Positions 46,682 to 59,708 of a stretch of DNA of 64,000 nt are shown here, one piece after another. This DNA is from Azophilus sp965221755 (GTDB lineage Bacteria; Pseudomonadota; Gammaproteobacteria; Pseudomonadales; Azotimanducaceae), in contig OZ244921.1 of the NCBI GenBank assembly GCA_965221755.1, forward strand, positions 1,798,001 to 1,862,000, in the 5' to 3' direction. The notes under the pieces were generated by a model, which had not been told where the DNA came from, ran no database searches, and worked only from the letters and a program-made list of their open reading frames with translations. Every line of letters starts with the position of its first letter. Position 1 is the stretch's first letter. The position numbers were made by a program, and so were the translations under genes.

Positions 46682-47947
46682 ATGTTGATTGATGACTTGA
46701 AAGCTCGTGGGCTGGTGACGCAGACGACCGACGAAAGCCGCTTGCGCGGCCATCTGGCTGGGGGGATGCGAACGCTCTACTGCGGCTTCGACCCCACCGC
46801 CGACAGTCTTCACATCGGCAGTCTGGTGCCCCTGCTGACCCTGCGCCGATTCCAGCGCGCGGGGCATCGGCCCGTGTTGCTGCTTGGCGGCGCCACCGGA
46901 CTGATCGGCGACCCGTCGGGGCGTGAGGCGGAGCGCGGCCTCAACGACTCTGAACTGGTGGCGGAGTGGGTGGACCGCATCGGACGGCAGGTGGAGCCCT
47001 TTCTGGAGCTTGGCGGCGAGACCGGTGCTCGGATCGAGAACAACCTCAAGTGGACCCGGGAGCTTGACGTCATCTCCTACCTTCGGGATGTGGGGAAGTT
47101 CTTCTCCGTCAACGCCATGATCGGGCGCGAATCGGTCCGCAGCCGGCTTCAACGCGACGGCGGAGGCATTTCCTACACCGAATTCAGCTACATGCTCCTG
47201 CAGGCCAATGACTACTTGGAACTTGCGCAGCGCTATGGGTGCTCTCTGCAGATCGGCGGCAGCGATCAATGGGGCAACATTGTCTCCGGCATCGACTTGG
47301 TGCGCCGCCGGTTGGGCAGGGAGGCTCATGCGCTGACGGTTCCGTTGGTCACCCGGTCCGATGGCGTCAAGTTCGGCAAGACCGCATCTGGCGCCGTCTG
47401 GCTCAATCCCGACAAAACTTCGCCCTATGCCTTCTACCAGTTCTGGCTCAACGTGGCCGATGCGGATGCGGTGAGCTACTTGCGGCTGTTCACGTTGCTG
47501 GACTTGGCGACCATCGACGGTCTGGCCGAGGCCGTTGCTCGGGCGCCCGAGCGTCGCGAGGCGCAGGCCGAACTCGCTGGGCAGGTCACCCAACTCGTCC
47601 ATGGCGCCGACGGCCTCAGCGCAGCGCGGCGGATCTCCGAATGCCTGTTCGGTGGCGACCCGAATCGGCTTGAGCGGAACGACTTGCGGCAGCTGGAGCG
47701 TGGCGGGATGGAAAGCGCAGCCATTCCCGAACGACGAGTGGGGCTCTTGGCGGCTTTGGTGGCTAGCGGTCTGGCCCCCTCCCGGGGAGCGGCGCGCAAG
47801 CTGGTGGCCGCCAAGGGCGTTTCCGTCAACGGCCAGGTGCGCGATGATCCCGCTCACGAACTCGACTTCGCCGACGCCCTTTACGGGCGCTACTACCTGT
47901 TGCGGCGCGGCAAGAAGCACTGGGGCATGCTGACCGGCCCTGACTGA
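46682..47947 (+). CDS. tyrS: Tyrosyl-tRNA synthetase
   Basis: This encodes 421 aa. The class I motif is in ADSLHIGSLVPL, the tyrosine-binding region in GGSDQWGNIVSG and the KMSKS-like loop is KFGKTASG. The C-terminal S4 domain (PSRGAARKLVAAKGVSVNG) binds the tRNA. It charges tRNA(Tyr), whose gene is at 57331. The rrn operon follows on the same strand, as in Pseudomonas. Confidence 0.97.
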   Translation: MLIDDLKARGLVTQTTDESRLRGHLAGGMRTLYCGFDPTADSLHIGSLVPLLTLRRFQRAGHRPVLLLGGATGLIGDPSGREAERGLNDSELVAEWVDRIGRQVEPFLELGGETGARIENNLKWTRELDVISYLRDVGKFFSVNAMIGRESVRSRLQRDGGGISYTEFSYMLLQANDYLELAQRYGCSLQIGGSDQWGNIVSGIDLVRRRLGREAHALTVPLVTRSDGVKFGKTASGAVWLNPDKTSPYAFYQFWLNVADADAVSYLRLFTLLDLATIDGLAEAVARAPERREAQAELAGQVTQLVHGADGLSAARRISECLFGGDPNRLERNDLRQLERGGMESAAIPERRVGLLAALVASGLAPSRGAARKLVAAKGVSVNGQVRDDPAHELDFADALYGRYYLLRRGKKHWGMLTGPD

Positions 47948-48027
47948 GGGCCGAAAGCCGGGCCGCAGGGCTGTCAGGGTGCCCCCGGTCGCTCGAAAGG
48001 CAATGGGAAATCATTTGAATTTATTTC

Positions 48028-48055
48028 TTGCCATGCTCGCGAGCAGGCGTATAAT
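48028..48055 (+). promoter_or_regulatory. rrn operon promoter
   Basis: TTGCCA (48028-48033), 16-nt spacer, TATAAT (48050-48055), with an AT-rich upstream stretch (AATTTATTTC) like an UP element. The spacer contains the palindrome GCTCGCGAGC. The 16S start is about 230 bp downstream. Confidence 0.8.
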
Positions 48056-48087
48056 CCGCATCCCTTCCGGGGCCGAAAGCGCCGGAT

Positions 48088-48096
48088 TGCTCTTTA
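48088..48096 (+). promoter_or_regulatory. boxA antitermination site in the rrn leader
   Basis: TGCTCTTTA matches the E. coli rrn boxA consensus exactly. NusB/NusE and the other Nus factors bind its RNA so that polymerase reads through the rRNA genes. Confidence 0.85.
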
Positions 48097-48178
48097 AAAT
48101 TGAAAAAGTAGACCATGTACGCGGCAGTCGAAACCGTCGGCCCGCCCTCGGGCGAGGCTGCGGATTTCGGCTGCGAAT

Positions 48179-48196
48179 CAAGCCATTCGTGTGGGT
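48179..48196 (+). other. 16S processing stem, left arm
   Basis: CAAGCCATTCGTGTGGGT here is the exact reverse complement of 50073-50090 in the spacer after 16S. The two arms form an 18-bp helix around the 16S precursor, the expected RNase III cleavage site. Confidence 0.8.
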
Positions 48197-48281
48197 AACA
48201 CGAAGATTCATTTGGGAGCCAGACCATTCGCGTGACTGATCGGGCGGCATCTCGCCGCTTGGCTGGAAGCGCAGCAAACTT

Positions 48282-49833
<1,552 letters not shown>

Positions 49834-50288
49834 AACACTTAATCCTGAGCGCCGTGCGGCGATCTGGACGACTTTCCTGCCGGTTATGCCGGCCCAAGGA
49901 AGAGCCTTCCGGAAACCTCCGCGCAAGCAGTTGGCCAAACTCTTTTTACGAAGGTAGGCTTCAAGGCGCAAGATCGGATCAATGGCTTTCACGAATCCAA
50001 GTGGGCTGTGCTGGCCGGGCTTTTCAGGTCCGGCCATCGTCGCAGCCGCGCCATTCCCCCGCGGGGAATGGCACCCACACGAATGGCTTGACGCTGCTTT
50101 TTCACTTTCATTTGCGGATCTGGAGGGTTTGCGGATCAGAAGGGCTCAGATGCGCCGGCTTGCCGGCGAAGCCTCTCGCGGGAGCTTGGCAGCCCTTGCC
50201 TTGTCCCTGCGCGTTAAGCCGCTGACGCCGAGCAAACCATCGGTCAGCGATTGGGGCCGTGCCCACCTGTTTCCTCGAAAGGTTCAAC
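49834..50288. other. 16S-tRNA spacer with processing structures
   Basis: It contains a perfect hairpin with arms CCATTCCCC/GGGGAATGG (50051-50071) and the right arm of the 16S processing stem (50073-50090). No gene is present. Confidence 0.7.
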
Positions 50289-50365
50289 GGGTCTGTAGCT
50301 CAGTTGGTCAGAGCGCACCCCTGATAAGGGTGAGGTCGATGGTTCAAGTCCACCCAGACCCACCA
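50289..50365 (+). tRNA. tRNA-Ile (GAT)
   Basis: A 77-nt tRNA; acceptor GGGTCTG/CAGACCC, anticodon GAT, encoded CCA. It lies in the 16S-23S spacer, as is usual. Confidence 0.97.
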
Positions 50366-50389
50366 TACTGCTTCCAATTGCCAGCCTTT

Positions 50390-50465
50390 GGGGCCGTAGC
50401 TCAGCTGGGAGAGCGCCTGCCTTGCACGCAGGAGGTCAGGAGTTCGATCCTCCTCGGCTCCACCA
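50390..50465 (+). tRNA. tRNA-Ala (TGC)
   Basis: A 76-nt tRNA; anticodon TGC, encoded CCA. The acceptor contains the G3-T70 wobble pair that AlaRS recognises. Confidence 0.97.
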
Positions 50466-50834
50466 ACAGCTCGACTCTTCCTGCCGCAAAGTATTGAATT
50501 TCCAGTTGTCGCCACCGTGCTTGTGGCAGCAACCGATCCTTAACAATTCAAAGACATGTAGCCGCATTGTTATTCAATGCAATAACAACGCGGGTAGCTG
50601 CCTGCCGAGAGGTGGGCGGCAAAGTAGATGCGTCTTGGTGCAACGCGTGGAACCCTCATTTCGGCTTCCGAGCCGGACACCCGGGGGAATGCACAGCGTT
50701 GCGCCGGCAACAAATTGCGTTACCAAAATCCAGCCAGACCGCCTACCCATGAGCAAGCGGCGTCGGTGTCCAACCCCTCGGTTGGCTGTTGACGTTGCTG
50801 TGGCAAGGTGGCCGAAGGATGCGTTGGATTATAT
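50466..50834. other. tRNA-23S spacer
   Basis: No gene. TCCTTAACAATTC near 50537 resembles the boxA-like sequence of rrn spacers. The end, GATTATATGGTCAAGC (50827-50842), pairs exactly with GCTTGACCATATAATC (53835-53850) to form the 23S processing stem. Confidence 0.65.
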
Positions 50835-53843
<3,009 letters not shown>

Positions 53844-54018
53844 TATAATCGAACGCATCGACGTTGGCACGGATTTGCGTTGAATTGGTTTTGCAACTTT
53901 CTTGCGTAAGGCGCATCTAACCGCGTTGTTGGCTACATGTTCTTTGAATGGTCTCGTCTTGGGACTGCGGAAGTTCCGCAGTGCTTGCCAACCGGTAAAG
54001 TCAGGGCGAGAAATGGTT

Positions 54019-54138
54019 TGCCTGACGATACTAGCGTGTTGGAACCACCTGATCCCTTCCCGAACTCAGCAGTGAAACGACTCAGCGCCGATGGTAGTGT
54101 GGGGTCTCCCCATGTGAGAGTAGGTCGTCGTCAGGCTT
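54019..54138 (+). rRNA. rrf: 5S ribosomal RNA
   Basis: A gene of about 120 nt, with ends TGCCTGACG and GTCAGGCTT pairing and the conserved CCGAACTCAG segment. It follows 23S by about 175 bp. Confidence 0.95.
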
Positions 54139-54146
54139 TTATAGCG

Positions 54147-54173
54147 AAACCCCGCCGTTGGCGGGGTTTTTTT
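54147..54173 (+). terminator. rrn operon terminator
   Basis: Arms AAACCCCGCC and GGCGGGGTTT around a short loop, followed by a run of T: a strong intrinsic terminator. Confidence 0.93.
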
Positions 54174-54200
54174 GTGTCCGCGGGCTAGTTCGGGGTCGGC

Positions 54201-55142
54201 GTGAGCGAAGAGCTTTCCGTGCTGCTGCGCCGCCTGCTTGACTATGGCGAGTTGCCTGCCCATCAATTTGATTTTGAAGAGGCGGCTCCGCAACGGCTTG
54301 GATTGGTGGTCAGAAATGGCAAGGCTCTGCTTCCTGCGGGCGTGGCCGCGCTCGACCCGCAGGCCATAAGCGCGCTGCTCGCGCCGGAGGCAGTTCAATG
54401 GCTGCGTGGCGTGACGGTGTTCCCTGCCGTGGACTCCACCAATTCCCGCATGGTGAAACTAGCGCAGTCGGCGTCGATTGACGGCTTAGCCTGGTTTGCG
54501 GAACTGCAGACCGCCGGTCGGGGTCGGCGCGGGCGCCGCTGGCTCACGCCCTTTGGACGCAATATCGCGCTCAGCTTGGGTTTTGAGCTTGACTTGCCCG
54601 CAGGTGCTCTCGGAGGCCTTAGCTTGGCCATTGGCTTGGCTGTGGCCGAGCTGCTGCGCCATGAGGGCGTTGAGGCGGCAGCCGTCAAATGGCCCAATGA
54701 CGTTTACATTGGCGGCGCTAAGGTGTGCGGCATTCTCATGGAAGTGGTGGCTAAAGCCGAACGTTGCGCCTGCATTGTCGGCATCGGCTTAAACGTGGAC
54801 TTGCCTGTGGCTGCCCGCACAGCCATCGACCGGGAAGTTACGGATTTGAAGGCCCACGGGTTCTCGATGGACCGCAATGGGCTTGCCGCAGCCTTGGCGT
54901 CGAGAGTCGTGGAGGCTGTGCGCCGCTTCAGCCACGAAGGCTTTTCTCCTCGTCGCTCAGCCTATGATCGGCTGCATGTTTGCCAAGGCAGGGATTGCCG
55001 CATAATCCAAGGCAACCAAATCCGGGATGGCGTGGTTCTTGGCGTGACTGGCGAAGGCGCTTTGCGAATGCGCTGTGCGGATGAAACCATGGAGATCACC
55101 GGGGGTGAAGTCTCCCTTCGCGTTGCCCCCAAGCCAAGATAA
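54201..55142 (+). CDS. birA: Biotin--[acetyl-CoA-carboxylase] ligase
   Basis: This encodes 313 aa from GTG 54201. The catalytic domain has VDSTNSRM, the biotinyl-AMP loop TAGRGRRGRRWLTPFG, VKWPNDVYIGGAKVCGILME and GIGLNVD. The N-terminal 70 residues begin like the BirA DNA-binding domain (LLRRLLDYGELPA), but the recognition-helix segment is missing, so repressor activity is doubtful. It attaches biotin to the acetyl-CoA carboxylase carrier. In Pseudomonas coaX follows birA; here it is absent. Confidence 0.93.
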   Translation: MSEELSVLLRRLLDYGELPAHQFDFEEAAPQRLGLVVRNGKALLPAGVAALDPQAISALLAPEAVQWLRGVTVFPAVDSTNSRMVKLAQSASIDGLAWFAELQTAGRGRRGRRWLTPFGRNIALSLGFELDLPAGALGGLSLAIGLAVAELLRHEGVEAAAVKWPNDVYIGGAKVCGILMEVVAKAERCACIVGIGLNVDLPVAARTAIDREVTDLKAHGFSMDRNGLAAALASRVVEAVRRFSHEGFSPRRSAYDRLHVCQGRDCRIIQGNQIRDGVVLGVTGEGALRMRCADETMEITGGEVSLRVAPKPR

Positions 55143-55198
55143 ATGCCGGAATTGAGGCCGGATGCATCCGCGAACCGAGAAGTGACCAAGGGGCCGGG

Positions 55199-55906
55199 AT
55201 GTCAACCGTGCGCGTGCTCATTAATGGAAAGGCGCTGCTCGCGCTGGCGCTTCTGCTTAATGGCGCTGTTGCAGCCTTTTCCTTGTCCCTTCTCGGCTCC
55301 CAGCCCCAGCTGCTGGAGCCGGCGTCAAGGGACGTGAACGCCCCGCTCCCGCTGCCCGGCGCAGGTGGCGATGCGGCCTTGTCCGACCTCGTCTGCCGGC
55401 GTTGGGGCCCGTTGGGCGCCCCCTCCGCTTTTGCGTCCCTGATGAAGAGCATCGAAGCTCGGGGCGGCAGCGTCGAGATCATGGAGACCCCTGTGGCTGG
55501 CGAGCCCGACCACCTCGTGCTCATTGGACCGGTCGCCACCCCGACGGCAATGCGTCGGCTGCGCGATGAATTGCGTTCGCAGTCGATCCCCAGCCAACTG
55601 ATCAGTGAAGCCGTTGGCTCTCTCGATTGCAGCGCGCCGTTGACGCCGCAGGATCAACCGGGTCGCGGCAGGGACTTCTCCAGTTGCCTTGAGGACGCGC
55701 GATTCACCGCCGCTTTGTCCGTAGGCGTCTTTGCCGATTCAAGCGCCGCTGCGGCCTTTCGATCCGAATTGGCGGCGTTGGGCTACCGCGTCAGGGTGGA
55801 AACTCTTGACAGTCCCCGCAAAGCCTACCATCTGCGCGCCCAATCGCCCCGCGACGTCCCGGCTTTCGCCCTGCCCTCGACGCCTTGCGGGACGGACTCG
55901 TCCTAG
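55199..55906 (+). CDS. Membrane-anchored SPOR-like domain protein
   Basis: This encodes 235 aa. One N-terminal membrane helix (ALLALALLLNGAVAAFSLSLLG) is followed by a periplasmic part with a C-terminal SPOR-like fold (LSVGVFADSSAAAAFRSELAALGYRVRVE). SPOR domains bind bare glycan strands at division sites. Position after birA and before the tRNA-tuf block matches a similar gene in Pseudomonas. Confidence 0.75.
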   Translation: MSTVRVLINGKALLALALLLNGAVAAFSLSLLGSQPQLLEPASRDVNAPLPLPGAGGDAALSDLVCRRWGPLGAPSAFASLMKSIEARGGSVEIMETPVAGEPDHLVLIGPVATPTAMRRLRDELRSQSIPSQLISEAVGSLDCSAPLTPQDQPGRGRDFSSCLEDARFTAALSVGVFADSSAAAAFRSELAALGYRVRVETLDSPRKAYHLRAQSPRDVPAFALPSTPCGTDSS

Positions 55907-56030
55907 AAGCCTGTCAGCCGTGGATGCGCGAGCCAGCACCGCCCACAAGTGCTTGGGAGCGCGGCGGGCGCGCGAAGCGCCATCGTACTGAGCCGCCGAC
56001 GAATTCGCCAACAGCCGACGAATTTGCACG

Positions 56031-56044
56031 ACGAATTTGCTCGT
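56031..56044 (+). repeat. Direct repeat flanking the IS remnant, left copy
   Basis: ACGAATTTGCTCGT here is repeated exactly at 56979-56992. Two related sequences (GACGAATTCGC near 55998 and GACGAATTTGC near 56018) lie just to the left. Fourteen bases is long for a target duplication, so it may be part of an older element. Confidence 0.6.
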
Positions 56045-56074
56045 GTTGGCGCAAGGCCGTAATGTCCCCTTTGA

Positions 56075-56970
56075 GCAAAGCTAAAGTGTCCCCTTTTTGC
56101 CTTGTGCGGGGGTTGTGTTTTGGCGTTTCCGGAAGGGGTTCTGACGGGGACCTGGTCCGGATCGACGGCTCGCCGCACGACTGGTTCGAGGGCCGGTCGC
56201 CCGGCCGCACGCTGATCGCCCACGTGGACGACGCGACGACGCGGCTGCCGGCGGCGGGGTTCCACGCGCAGGAGACGACCGAGGCGTACATGCGCACGAC
56301 GCGGGCGCACCTGGATGCGCACGGCCGGCCGGTGGCCTGCCACTCGGACCGCCACAGCGTCTTCCGGGTCAACCGCAAGGGCGGCGAGGACCGGCCGACG
56401 CGGTTCCCGCGGGCCCTGCTGACGCTGGACATCGCGGGGATCCATGCGGGCAGCCCACAGGCGAAGGGGCGCGTGGAGCGGGCCAACCGGACGTTCCAGG
56501 ACCGGCTGGTCAAGGAGATGCGGCTGCGCGGGATCGACGGCATGGCGGCGGGCAACGCCCACCTGCCGGAGTTCATGGCGGACTTCAACCGGCGCTTCGC
56601 GGTGGCGCCGCGCAACCCGGCGGACGCGCACCGGTCGGTGCCGCACGACGCCCGTGAGCTGGACCTGATCCTCTGCGAGCAGCATGCGCGCAAGCTGACC
56701 AAGGGCCTGACGGTCAGCTTCGGGGGGCGCGCCTGCCAAGTCACGGGACATGGCGGGGGCTACCGGCCGCGCGGCGCGGCGGTGACGGTCTGCAAGGGCC
56801 ACGACGGCGCGGTGACGGTGCTTCGCGACGGGCGCGAGCTGCCGGTCATGCTGCTCGGCGAGGGCGGGGATCCGCCGCCGGTGGAGGGCGGCAGGACGGT
56901 GCGTTCGCGCGTGGACCTGGCGAAGGCGGCGGAACCCGAAGTCTGGCCAAAGGGGACATCTCTGCTTTGC
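56075..56970 (+). mobile_element. ISNCY-type insertion sequence remnant
   Basis: The left end (56075-56101, beginning GCAAAGCTAAAGTGTCCCCT) matches the reverse complement of the right end (56945-56970; GCAAAGCAGAGATGTCCCCT on the minus strand) at most positions, giving terminal inverted repeats with a shared TGTCCCCTTT. A further TGTCCCCTTT lies at 56063. The element is about 0.9 kb, much shorter than an intact member, because the start of its transposase is missing. Confidence 0.75.
56146..56959 (+). pseudogene. 5'-truncated ISNCY-family transposase
   Basis: The frame opens in the middle of the catalytic domain at DLVRIDGSPHDWFEGRSPG and continues with VDDATTRL, CHSDRHSVFRVNRKG and the Glu of KGRVERANRTFQDRLVKEMR, which give the DDE residues. 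The C-terminal part is present. The N-terminal helix-turn-helix region, about 130-150 residues, is gone, and no natural start or stop is left. It interrupts the normal gap between the SPOR-like gene and the tRNA block. Confidence 0.8.
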
Positions 56971-56978
56971 GTTGACAG

Positions 56979-56992
56979 ACGAATTTGCTCGT
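56979..56992 (+). repeat. Direct repeat flanking the IS remnant, right copy
   Basis: ACGAATTTGCTCGT, identical to 56031-56044. Its last base overlaps the -35 of the tRNA promoter. Confidence 0.6.
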
Positions 56993-57020
56993 TGCGTCAG
57001 CACGTCGCCTTCTATAGAAT
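56992..57020 (+). promoter_or_regulatory. Promoter for the tRNA-tuf operon
   Basis: TTGCGT (56992-56997), 17-nt spacer, TAGAAT (57015-57020); the first tRNA begins at 57037. The -35 touches the direct repeat next to the IS remnant, so the insertion event may have reshaped the promoter upstream region. Confidence 0.6.
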
Positions 57021-57036
57021 GCCGCTCCCGCTTTTC

Positions 57037-57112
57037 GCCGCCATAGCTCAGCAGGTAGAGCAACTCACTTGTAATGAGAAGGTCCAGGGTTCAATTCCTT
57101 GTGGCGGCACCA
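57037..57112 (+). tRNA. tRNA-Thr (TGT)
   Basis: 76 nt; acceptor GCCGCCA/TGGCGGC, anticodon loop CTTGTAA (TGT), encoded CCA. First of the conserved Thr-Tyr-Gly-Thr cluster. Confidence 0.97.
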
Positions 57113-57330
57113 GAGCCTTCGGCATGCCTTTGGCTTGAGTGGGGGGCTGTGGACGGGTGATGAACGCAGGCGGTGAATGCAAGTGAAGTGCCGCATGGGT
57201 GACGGCAGGAGCGGCGGAACAACCGGCTGAAATGGCGTTGCGGGCTTTGCGCCGCTGGCATGAGGGCCGACAATCTGGGTGGTCGTGCATGCGCCGAGGG
57301 CGCATTGCACGGCCCTCCGTGTCGAAATCG
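57113..57330. other. Spacer between tRNA-Thr and tRNA-Tyr
   Basis: 218 bp without a gene. The only notable structure is a hairpin with arms ATGCGCC/GGCGCAT (57289-57305). Confidence 0.5.
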
Positions 57331-57415
57331 GGTGGGGTTCCCGAGTGGTCAAAGGGATCAGACTGTAAATCTGACGGCTTAGCCTTCGAAGGTTCGAATC
57401 CTTCCCCCACCACCA
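57331..57415 (+). tRNA. tRNA-Tyr (GTA)
   Basis: 85-nt class II tRNA; acceptor GGTGGGG/CCCCACC, anticodon GTA, encoded CCA. Confidence 0.97.
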
Positions 57416-57518
57416 GGATTCGACGCCGCATCCCGTCCGAGGTTGAGGCTTCCTCAAGGCGGGACTTTAGGAATCGATGCCGCCTCGCTTGAGGCTTGGA
57501 GTAAACGGAGACGGTCGC

Positions 57519-57592
57519 GCGGGTATAGTTCAGAGGCAGAACCTCAGCCTTCCAAGCTGATGACGCGGGTTCGATTCCCGCTACCCGCTCCA
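57519..57592 (+). tRNA. tRNA-Gly (TCC)
   Basis: 74 nt; acceptor GCGGGTA/TACCCGC, anticodon TCC, encoded CCA. Confidence 0.97.
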
Positions 57593-57617
57593 AAGCGCGC
57601 CGTTTGGTTGGCTGAAT

Positions 57618-57693
57618 GCTCACATAGCTCAGTCGGTAGAGCGCTTCCTTGGTAAGGAAGAGGTCATCGGTTCAAATCCGATTGTGAGCACCA
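57618..57693 (+). tRNA. tRNA-Thr (GGT)
   Basis: 76 nt; acceptor GCTCACA/TGTGAGC, anticodon GGT, encoded CCA. Directly upstream of tuf, as in E. coli. Confidence 0.97.
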
Positions 57694-57779
57694 AATGCAG
57701 TTGAGCATCGCGCAGCGGCGTTTCTTTCGTCCGCTGCTGGCGCTGACCCGACCCAAGGAGCAGGAAGGAACAGGAGATC

Positions 57780-58970
57780 ATGGCGAAGGAGAAGTTTGAG
57801 CGGACGAAGCCGCACGTTAACGTTGGGACGATCGGTCACGTTGACCACGGCAAGACGACGCTGACGGCGGCGCTGACGAAGGTTTGCGCGGCGGCGCGGG
57901 GCGGCGAGGTCCGTGAGTTCGACCAGATCGACAACGCGCCGGAGGAGCGCGAGCGTGGGATCACGATCGCGACCTCGCACGTTGAGTACGAGAGCGAGGC
58001 GCGGCACTACGCGCACGTTGACTGCCCGGGTCACGCGGACTACGTGAAGAACATGATCACTGGGGCGGCGCAGATGGACGGTGCGGTCCTGGTGGTTTCG
58101 GCGGCGGACGGTCCGATGCCGCAGACGCGCGAGCACATTCTGCTGTCGCGTCAGGTGGGCGTTCCGCGGATCGTGGTTTACCTGAACAAGGCGGACATGG
58201 TTGACGACGAGGAGCTGGTTGAGCTGGTTGAGATGGAGGTCCGTGAGCTTCTGGAGCAGTACGAGTTTCCGGGCGACGAGACGCCGATCATCGTGGGCAG
58301 CGCGCTGAAGGCGCTGGAGGGCGAGGGGGGGGAGCACGGGGTTGGCTCGATCCAGGCGCTGCTGGACGCGCTGGACGGCTACATCCCGGAGCCGGAGCGC
58401 CCGGTTGAGCAGCCGTTCCTGATGCCGATCGAGGACGTGTTCTCGATCTCGGGCCGTGGCACGGTGGTGACGGGCCGGATCGCGCGCGGGGTGGTCAAGG
58501 TTGGCGACGAGGTCTCGATCGTGGGGATCAGGGAGACCCAGAAGACGACCTGCACGGGCGTTGAGATGTTCCGCAAGCTGTTGGACGAGGGTCGCGCGGG
58601 TGAGAACGTGGGTGTTCTGCTGCGGGGCACGAAGCGCGACGAGGTTGAGCGCGGTCAGGTTCTGGCGGTTCCCGGGAGCATCACGCCGCACGTTGGGTTC
58701 GACGCGGAGGTTTACGTTCTGTCGAAGGACGAGGGGGGTCGCCACACGCCGTTCTTCCAGGGCTACCGTCCGCAGTTCTTCTTCGAGACGACGGACGTGA
58801 CGGGCACGGTTGAGCTGCCGTCCGGGGTTGAGATGGTGATGCCGGGCGACAACGTGAACATGGCGGTTTCGCTGATCTCGCCGATCGCGATGGAGGAGGG
58901 CCAGCGGTTCGCCATCCGCGAGGGCGGGCGCACCGTCGGCGCCGGCGTCGTCACCAAAATCACGACGTGA
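57780..58970 (+). CDS. tuf: Elongation factor Tu
   Basis: This encodes 396 aa. G motifs GHVDHGKTT, DCPGHADYVKNM and LNKADM are intact, as are domains II and III. EF-Tu brings aminoacyl-tRNA to the ribosome. Codon use is striking: nearly all Ala are GCG and Thr ACG, with many GTT for Val, up to about codon 375; the last 20 or so codons use GCC, ACC and GTC like the neighbouring genes. The four-tRNA-tuf order is that of E. coli tufB. Confidence 0.98.
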   Translation: MAKEKFERTKPHVNVGTIGHVDHGKTTLTAALTKVCAAARGGEVREFDQIDNAPEERERGITIATSHVEYESEARHYAHVDCPGHADYVKNMITGAAQMDGAVLVVSAADGPMPQTREHILLSRQVGVPRIVVYLNKADMVDDEELVELVEMEVRELLEQYEFPGDETPIIVGSALKALEGEGGEHGVGSIQALLDALDGYIPEPERPVEQPFLMPIEDVFSISGRGTVVTGRIARGVVKVGDEVSIVGIRETQKTTCTGVEMFRKLLDEGRAGENVGVLLRGTKRDEVERGQVLAVPGSITPHVGFDAEVYVLSKDEGGRHTPFFQGYRPQFFFETTDVTGTVELPSGVEMVMPGDNVNMAVSLISPIAMEEGQRFAIREGGRTVGAGVVTKITT

Positions 58971-59031
58971 CGCTTGGCGAACGGAAGACCGGCGGCTTGA
59001 TCATGACGCGATTCACGTTTTGACGAACGAA

Positions 59032-59107
59032 AGGCCAGTAGCTCAATCGGCAGAGCAGCAGTCTCCAAAACTGCAGGTTGGGGGTTCGATTCCCTCCTGG
59101 CCTGCCA
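59032..59107 (+). tRNA. tRNA-Trp (CCA)
   Basis: 76 nt; acceptor AGGCCAG/CTGGCCT, anticodon loop CTCCAAA (CCA), encoded CCA. It lies between tuf and secE. Confidence 0.97.
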
Positions 59108-59185
59108 ATTCCTTGCCGCGATGAATCGGCGAGCGTGGTTGGCATATCAACACAGTCCGTCGGTTGCGTGGCGGTGCGAGGTCTG

Positions 59186-59608
59186 ATGGCGCAAGGATTG
59201 ACAAAGAGAGCTTCAGGGACTGATGGCAGGAAGCTGGCGGGCGGCAGCGCCGGCTCGGCCATGGGCGGCGGGCTGGATTGGCTGAAGTGGCTGATTGCCG
59301 TCGCTCTGTTGGCGTTGGGCGTGTTCGGCAACTGGTACTACCAGGACGAATCGCTGTTGATGCGCGTCATCGGGTTGATTGGCGTCGCTGCCGTTGCCGT
59401 CGGCATTGCGCTGCAAACCCAGCGGGGCGCCGCGATCTGGACCCTGCTCAAGGAGGCCCGCGGCGAGATTCGGCGGGTGGTTTGGCCCACCCGTGACGAA
59501 ACCCTGCAGACTACCGTCATCGTCTTGGCGCTGGTGCTGGTGTTCGCGTTGATTCTGTGGATGCTCGATTCAGCGCTGAGTTGGTTCGTCTCCTCGGTTA
59601 TCGGCTAA
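59186..59608 (+). CDS. secE: Preprotein translocase subunit SecE
   Basis: This encodes 140 aa from ATG 59186. Three membrane helices, the long gammaproteobacterial form: two N-terminal (WLIAVALLALGVFGNWYY; VIGLIGVAAVAVGIALQ), and the essential third after EARGEIRRVVWPTRDETLQTT. SecE clamps SecY in the export channel. It precedes nusG in the universal order. Confidence 0.95.
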   Translation: MAQGLTKRASGTDGRKLAGGSAGSAMGGGLDWLKWLIAVALLALGVFGNWYYQDESLLMRVIGLIGVAAVAVGIALQTQRGAAIWTLLKEARGEIRRVVWPTRDETLQTTVIVLALVLVFALILWMLDSALSWFVSSVIG

Positions 59609-59708
59609 CGCCGCACATTGACCGCATGCTGGATGAAGAGCCGTTCATGGATAGTTTTAGTGGGCCGGGCTGCGTTCACGGGCGCTGTGCCGTTCATGGG
59701 TGTTTTTG

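Noticed and set aside
57672..58745. 357-codon minus-strand frame opposite tuf
   Set aside because: Produced by the strong GCG/ACG codon bias of tuf; no protein family features.
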